NCBI GenBank assembly: GCA_002429045.1
Contig: DIYM01000105.1
Coordinates: 1-9,878 of the forward strand
Reading direction: 5' to 3'
Source of the DNA: Phycisphaerales bacterium UBA6054
Lineage (GTDB): Bacteria > Planctomycetota > Phycisphaerae > Phycisphaerales > UBA1924
DNA: 9,878 bases
Part shown: positions 5,944 through 9,878 of the stretch, piece after piece
Layout of the letters: each line of letters opens with the position of its first letter
How positions within the stretch are numbered: the stretch's first letter is position 1
Program-made: the position numbers and the translations under genes
Notes under the pieces: model-generated
The model's input: the letters and a program-made list of their open reading frames with translations, nothing else
The model's database searches: none
What the model was told of the DNA's origin: nothing

Positions 5944-5948
5944 CACCC

Positions 5949-7406
5949 ATGACCACAACAAACCCCACCAACAGCGAAGCCAACGCCGCCGCCCTCGACC
6001 AACTCGCCAAAGACGAACCCGCCGCGATCCAACGGCTCATCGACTGGCTCAGCATCCCCTCGGTCTCCACCGACCCCGCCTACAAAGCCGACGTCGCCAA
6101 CGCAGCACACTGGGCCGCCGATCACCTCAAGCAGTCCGGCTTCGATGTCAGCGTCCTCCCCACCGGAGACCCGGACGGGTCCGGCCACCCCATCGTCCTC
6201 GCCACCGCCGAAGGCGCCCCCGACTACACCGGTCCCCATGTCCTCTTCTACGGCCACTACGACGTCCAGCCCGTCGACCCCATCGACCTCTGGCACTCCG
6301 ACCCGTTCGATCCCCAGCACAAACCCGCCGACGACGAAGCCCCCGAGCGCATCGTCGCCCGCGGCGCATCCGACGACAAAGGCCAGGTCGCCATGTTCCT
6401 CGAAGCCGCCCGCGCCTGGTCCGAAGCGACCGGCAAGCCAACCAACGGCGTCAAGATGACCGTCCTGCTCGAAGGCGAAGAAGAGTCCGGATCGGTCAAC
6501 CTCGAACGCTTCGTCGCACGCCACGCCGACCAGCTCAAGCACTGCGACGTCTGCCTCATCTCAGACACCGGCATGCTCGCGCGGGGCAAGCCCGCCATCA
6601 CATACGGCGTGCGCGGCCTCGCCTACACCGAAGTCACCCTCCACGGCCCCAGCCACGATCTCCACTCCGGCATGTGGGGCGGCAAGATGCCCAACCCCAT
6701 CAACGAACTCACCAAGATCCTCGCCCAGCTCTGGGACCAAGACCGTCGCATCACCATCCCAGCGTTCTACGAAGGCGTCCGCGACCTCACCCAGGCCGAG
6801 CGCCAAGAGTGGCAGTCCCTCGGCATCGACGAAGCCGAAGCACTCAGAGGCATCGGCATGCCGCCCCAAGCATCCGTGGGGGAGGCGGGCTTCTCCATGA
6901 CCGAACGCGAATGGGCCAGGCCCACCGCCGAGATCAACGGCATCGTGGGCGGCTACACCGGGCACGGCGCCAAAACCGTCATCCCGACCCACGCCACCGC
7001 CAAGGTCTCATTCCGCCTCGTCGATGACCAGGATCACGAGCAGATCCGCGACGCCTTCTTCGCGTGGCTCGACGAACGCACCCCGCCCGGATGCCGCTGG
7101 GAAAAAACAGACCACGGCGGAGGAGCGCCCGCCACCTGCGCCACCGACTCGCCGACCCTCACCGCGGCACGCGACGCCGTCGAACAAGCCTGCGGCGCAC
7201 CCCCCGCGATGATCAAAACCGGCGGCTCCATCCCCGTCGCCGGACTCCTCAAAACCCAACTCGGCATCGAGACCATCTTCATGGGCTTCGGGCTCGAAGA
7301 CGACCGTGTCCATTCCCCCAACGAGAAGTTCGAAATCGAGTGCTTCAGGATGGGGGCACGCTCACACGCGGCGCTGCTCGGCCAACTCGGCGCGAAGAAG
7401 CCCTGA
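5949..7406 (+). CDS. M20-family metallopeptidase (CNDP-type dipeptidase)
   Basis: A 485-residue cytosolic di-zinc peptidase of the M20 carnosine-dipeptidase-like branch, hydrolysing dipeptides or similar short amides. The catalytic set is complete by comparison with CNDP enzymes: H103 and D105 (LFYGHYDVQP), bridging D142 (RGASDDKG), general base E178 and ligand E179 (EGEEESGS), D206 (LISDTGML), H239 of the lid domain (SHDLHSGMWGG) and H455 (DRVHSPNEKFE). The lid/dimerisation domain spans about 218-395, inserted in the catalytic domain. The length is usual for the family. No signal peptide is seen. The ATG at 5949 has no Shine-Dalgarno site and may start a leaderless transcript. The next in-frame ATG (residue 149) is far inside the fold, so the start is secure within a few codons. 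The gene stands alone between the terminator at 5888 and the convergent gene ending at 7410. Exact substrate is unknown; nutrition or peptide recycling are the usual roles. Confidence 0.95.
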   Translation: MTTTNPTNSEANAAALDQLAKDEPAAIQRLIDWLSIPSVSTDPAYKADVANAAHWAADHLKQSGFDVSVLPTGDPDGSGHPIVLATAEGAPDYTGPHVLFYGHYDVQPVDPIDLWHSDPFDPQHKPADDEAPERIVARGASDDKGQVAMFLEAARAWSEATGKPTNGVKMTVLLEGEEESGSVNLERFVARHADQLKHCDVCLISDTGMLARGKPAITYGVRGLAYTEVTLHGPSHDLHSGMWGGKMPNPINELTKILAQLWDQDRRITIPAFYEGVRDLTQAERQEWQSLGIDEAEALRGIGMPPQASVGEAGFSMTEREWARPTAEINGIVGGYTGHGAKTVIPTHATAKVSFRLVDDQDHEQIRDAFFAWLDERTPPGCRWEKTDHGGGAPATCATDSPTLTAARDAVEQACGAPPAMIKTGGSIPVAGLLKTQLGIETIFMGFGLEDDRVHSPNEKFEIECFRMGARSHAALLGQLGAKKP

Positions 7407-7414
7407 CGATCAGG
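7402..7414. repeat. Short palindrome spanning the two convergent stop codons
   Basis: CCTGA (7402-7406), CGA, TCAGG (7410-7414): the two TGA stops of the convergent genes mirror each other across 3 bp. There is no room for a separate terminator, so each transcript must run into the other gene. Confidence 0.5.
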
Positions 7415-7694
7415 CCGCCGCCCTGACCTCGGCCCCCACCCCCGGGATCTCGCCCGCGGGCGGATCCTCCGGCTCATCCACGATGTCGACCTCGCCCTCC
7501 TCATCCCCGCCCACCTGGCCCTGGAGCCGGGCCAGCCGCAGCGCATAATCGTACTGGAGCCCCGTGACCCGGTTCCGCAGCGTGTGCAACTGCGACTCGT
7601 ACCGGATGATGTTCGCAAACACGCCCAGCATCGCGAGCACGCTCACGCCGCCCGTGCACCCGACCACCAACAGAACCAGCCAGTCCTTCTCCAT
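7410..7694 (-). CDS. Small single-pass membrane protein with coiled-coil and acidic tail (unknown function)
   Basis: A 94-residue protein of no recognised family. Residues 5-30 form one hydrophobic helix (starting WLVLLVVGCTGG). Residues 31-61 are charged and helical, with spaced leucines (LHTLRNRVTGL...LARLQ) that suggest a short coiled coil. Residues 64-78 are strongly acidic (GGDEEGEVDIVDEPED) and the end is Pro/Gly/Ala-rich. The frame is open much further upstream, but the start at 7694 is chosen because GGGGAG (7704-7699) lies 4 nt before it and the hydrophobic helix follows at once. Upstream in-frame ATGs at 7706 and 7721 would add 4 or 9 residues without a ribosome site. It is divergent from the large membrane protein at 7804 and ends 3 bp from the M20 stop. 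The topology resembles small bacterial division or envelope proteins, but nothing specific supports that. Confidence 0.7.
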   Translation of the reverse strand: MEKDWLVLLVVGCTGGVSVLAMLGVFANIIRYESQLHTLRNRVTGLQYDYALRLARLQGQVGGDEEGEVDIVDEPEDPPAGEIPGVGAEVRAAA

Positions 7695-7759
7695 CGAACT
7701 CCCCATCGGCACAACCGCCATCCCGCTTGCACTCCGAACCCGATCTTCCAAACAAACGG

Positions 7760-7765
7760 TACAAT
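7760..7765 (+). promoter_or_regulatory. -10-like box TACAAT before the large membrane protein
   Basis: TACAAT matches five of six -10 positions and lies 38 nt before TTG 7804, in the 109-bp divergent spacer. No convincing -35 was found at 16-19 bp. Confidence 0.4.
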
Positions 7766-7788
7766 CTGCGCGACCCCACCCGACCGCC

Positions 7789-7793
7789 AGGAG
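7789..7793 (+). promoter_or_regulatory. Ribosome binding site AGGAG deciding the TTG start at 7804
   Basis: AGGAG with a 10-nt spacer, slightly long, is the only purine-rich site upstream of the signal peptide. No ATG or GTG occurs in this frame between here and the signal sequence. Confidence 0.55.
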
Positions 7794-7803
7794 CACCCAC
7801 CCC

Positions 7804-9878
7804 TTGAGCCCTCGCGAACACGCCGCGGACCCGCCAGCCCGCCTCCGCGCGGTCGCCGCAGCCCTACTCACGCTGCTCGCCCTTCTCGCGACACACGCCC
7901 ACGCCCAGGTCGCCGACGAAATACAGGTCGATCTCGTCCAGTACGGCTTCGGAGGAGCCGCACGGGCCGGAGACTGGACCGGATTCCAGGTCAACCTCCT
8001 CGACACCGCGCCCCAGCAACGCGAAGTCATCATCCGCATGCCCGTCCGCGACGCCGACGGCGACCGCGCCGCGTACGACCGCGTCGTCACCGCCAACCCC
8101 GGCGTCCAACAATCGTTCTGGATCTACGCCCGCCTCCCATTCAACGCCGCCAACGACCCGCCGCCCATCCTCGTCTACGAAGCCCTCCCCGCCCCCGACT
8201 CCGTCACCTCCTACCGCGCCGGCAGACTCCTCGGGCGATCCGATCCGGGCGTCGGCAACCAGGTCAACATCCTCTCGCCGAGCATCTCCCTCGCCGCCGT
8301 CGTCGGGCCCTACACCGCCGGGCTCGAGCAGTACGCCTACACCGTCAGTTCCTCCAACCCATCGATCCCCTTCGCCCACGAGCCGACCAACGTCGAGGTC
8401 GCCGATATCCCGGGCCTCCCCGACCAGTGGCAGGGGCTCGCCGCGACCTCCGTCATCGCCTGGACAGAATCCACCACCCGCAGCACCGAGCCCACCGCGC
8501 TCACCCCGGAGCAGGCACGCGCCATCCGCGCATGGATCAACCGCGGCGGGCACCTCGTCATCACCCTGCCCCCCGCCGGAGACCCCTGGTTCGGCGCCGC
8601 CCACCCCCTCTCCGACATCCTCCCGGCCGTCAGACGCCCCGAGCGACGCGACGCCTACGACCTCAACGCCATCCGGGCGCTGATCACCGAGTCCGCGGAC
8701 ATCGCCCTCCCGACCAACGCCGTCGTACACACCTTCGAACCCGCCGAAGACGCGCCCCGCGCCGACGCACAAGCCATCCTCGCCATCCCCACCGGCGAGA
8801 CCATCGCGGTCCGCCGCACCATCGGGCTCGGCGCCGTCACCGTCATCGGCATCGACCTCACCGCCGGCCCCCTGCGCAGATTCAACCTCCCAGACGCCGA
8901 CGCACTCTGGCACCGCGTCCTCGGGCGCCGAGGCGACCTCCGCAAAGCCGAGCAACTCACCCAGCAAGACCGAGGCGACGCACAGTCACGCACCGCCGTC
9001 GATTTCGACCACGATATCTCCTCCGCCATCGACAGCACCGGACGCGCCGTCCAGGGCATCCTCTTCGGGCTCGTCGTCTTCATCACCTACTGGCTCGTCG
9101 CCGGGCCCATCGGGTACTTCCTGCTCAAAAAGCGCAACCTCCACCACCACGCCTGGGTCGCCTTCGTCGCCTGCACCGCGGCCTTCACCGCCCTGGCATG
9201 GGCCGGCGCCACCACCCTGCGCCCGAAACGCGTCGCCGCCACCCACCTGACCATCATCGACGCCGTCGCGTCCAGAGACTCGAACGACGTCACCGCACGC
9301 GCACGCAGTTGGGTCAGCGTCATGCTCCCGTCCTACGGCCGCTCCACCGTCTCCCTCGAACCGGCCCCGGAAAACGGAACCACCCGCGACCGTTCCGAGG
9401 CGCTCCTCACCCCCTGGGAGCCGCCCGCCACCTCCGTCGGCTGGAACAAAGGATTCCCCGACAACACCTCCTACATCATCCAGTCCCGCCAGCCCGACAC
9501 CGTCACCGTCCCCACACGGGCCACCATCAAGCAGTTCCGCGCCGACCTCAACCCCGCGACCGACTGGCAGTTCCCCGCCGTCCAGCAGCAGACCGGCGTC
9601 CTGCAACGCGCCACCATCACCCGCAACGGCGCCTCGCTCTCGGGCGTCATCGCCCACGACCTCCCCGCCCCCCTCACCAACGTCCGATTCATCCTCTCCC
9701 AGGGACAGACCCCCATCCGCCGCGCCGGCGTCCCCAACCGAGGCGAGCCCACCGCCCGCACCCTCGTCCTCGCCCCCCGATTCCCCGACAACCGCTGGCT
9801 GCCCGCCCAACCACTCGACCTCTCCACCGTCACCACCACCCAAGCCGTCCGAGACTCCGCCCGCTTCGACTACTTCCG
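7804..9878 (+). CDS. Large exported, membrane-anchored protein with GATase-like domain (5' part; runs off the window)
   Basis: 691 codons are visible with no stop. The TTG start gives a basic N-terminal arm, a hydrophobic core (AAALLTLLALLATHAHA) and cleavage after A34 (AHA|Q). A beta-rich extracytoplasmic domain follows (about 35-200). A region near 215-260 (ATSVIAWTE..., then IRAWINRGGHLVITLP) resembles the class I glutamine-amidotransferase-like fold seen in large membrane proteins of Bacteroidetes and Planctomycetes; the catalytic Cys is not apparent. Two membrane helices lie at about 418-441 (ILFGLVVFITYWLVAGPIGYF) and 450-471, joined by a basic cytoplasmic loop (KKRNLHHH), then a second extracytoplasmic domain begins. 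In related genomes such proteins often sit near MoxR ATPase and BatA/DUF58 genes; none is visible here, so that link is inference. It is divergent from the small membrane gene at 7694. No enzymatic function can be assigned. Confidence 0.85.
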   Translation, partial: MSPREHAADPPARLRAVAAALLTLLALLATHAHAQVADEIQVDLVQYGFGGAARAGDWTGFQVNLLDTAPQQREVIIRMPVRDADGDRAAYDRVVTANPGVQQSFWIYARLPFNAANDPPPILVYEALPAPDSVTSYRAGRLLGRSDPGVGNQVNILSPSISLAAVVGPYTAGLEQYAYTVSSSNPSIPFAHEPTNVEVADIPGLPDQWQGLAATSVIAWTESTTRSTEPTALTPEQARAIRAWINRGGHLVITLPPAGDPWFGAAHPLSDILPAVRRPERRDAYDLNAIRALITESADIALPTNAVVHTFEPAEDAPRADAQAILAIPTGETIAVRRTIGLGAVTVIGIDLTAGPLRRFNLPDADALWHRVLGRRGDLRKAEQLTQQDRGDAQSRTAVDFDHDISSAIDSTGRAVQGILFGLVVFITYWLVAGPIGYFLLKKRNLHHHAWVAFVACTAAFTALAWAGATTLRPKRVAATHLTIIDAVASRDSNDVTARARSWVSVMLPSYGRSTVSLEPAPENGTTRDRSEALLTPWEPPATSVGWNKGFPDNTSYIIQSRQPDTVTVPTRATIKQFRADLNPATDWQFPAVQQQTGVLQRATITRNGASLSGVIAHDLPAPLTNVRFILSQGQTPIRRAGVPNRGEPTARTLVLAPRFPDNRWLPAQPLDLSTVTTTQAVRDSARFDYF

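Noticed and set aside
5179..5961. 260-codon minus-strand frame, Gly/Val/Glu-rich
   Set aside because: It mirrors the C-biased codons of the lamin-tail gene and runs through the terminator; no domain is recognisable.
5519..7027. 502-codon plus-strand frame, extremely Arg/Pro/His-rich
   Set aside because: It overlaps the lamin-tail and M20 genes in another frame. The composition is that of a shifted high-GC frame, and it spans a strong terminator.
7695..8096. N-terminal extension of the small membrane protein up to an ATG at 8096
   Set aside because: It would overlap the signal-peptide region of the divergent gene, is Arg/Ser/Ala-rich, and the GGGGAG site with the hydrophobic helix points to 7694.
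7864..8967. 367-codon minus-strand frame, Gly/Asp/Val-rich
   Set aside because: It is antisense to the large membrane protein, whose signal peptide and membrane helices are clear in the plus frame.
8986..9843. 285-codon minus-strand frame, Gly/Glu/Asp-rich
   Set aside because: Same reason: a shadow of the partial gene running off the right edge.
1..9878. Search for CRISPR arrays, tRNA/rRNA genes, insertion sequences or prophage parts
   Set aside because: No regularly spaced repeats, no tRNA-like or rRNA-like sequence, no transposase or integrase motifs seen in any frame.

Overview
The window is GC-rich bacterial chromosome with densely packed genes. The taxonomic pointers agree on Planctomycetota, most likely class Phycisphaerae. 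They are a prepilin-like protein with the planctomycete layout (FTLIELLVVIAIIALLI at the N terminus, H-X9-DG near the C terminus), a secreted protein ending in a VPAP / hydrophobic / RRRR sorting tail, and a strong preference for C-ending codons. This assignment is inference; there is no rRNA gene in the window.

Layout. (1) Positions 1-2138, minus strand: a tightly overlapped cluster in transcription order ispH (last step of the MEP isoprenoid pathway), a GNAT acetyltransferase, and rlmN (23S rRNA/tRNA m2A methyltransferase, cut by the window edge). Both junctions are 4-base stop/start overlaps with non-ATG starts. (2) 2139-2210: a short divergent spacer with a perfect 9-bp inverted repeat. 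(3) 2211-3329, plus strand: a secreted endonuclease/exonuclease/phosphatase-family protein. (4) 3331-4940: a probable two-gene transcription unit with its own promoter-like site and terminator, encoding a small single-pass membrane protein and a pseudopilin-like protein. (5) 5042-5925: a monocistronic unit for an exported lamin-tail-domain protein with a C-terminal sorting signal, a long leader and a near-perfect terminator. (6) 5938-7406: an M20 metallopeptidase that looks leaderless, starting almost directly after that terminator. (7) 7410-7694, minus strand: a small membrane protein convergent with the peptidase. (8) 7804-9878, plus strand: the first 691 codons of a large exported and membrane-anchored protein that runs off the window.

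The genes do not form one pathway. Housekeeping genes (ispH, rlmN) sit beside a group of exported or membrane proteins (nuclease-like protein, pseudopilin pair, CTERM-anchored lamin-tail protein, large membrane protein). No mobile element, CRISPR array, tRNA or rRNA was seen. The points most worth following up are the pseudopilin/small membrane protein pair, the CTERM-tailed lamin-tail protein with its long leader, the leaderless peptidase start, and a large insertion in RlmN.
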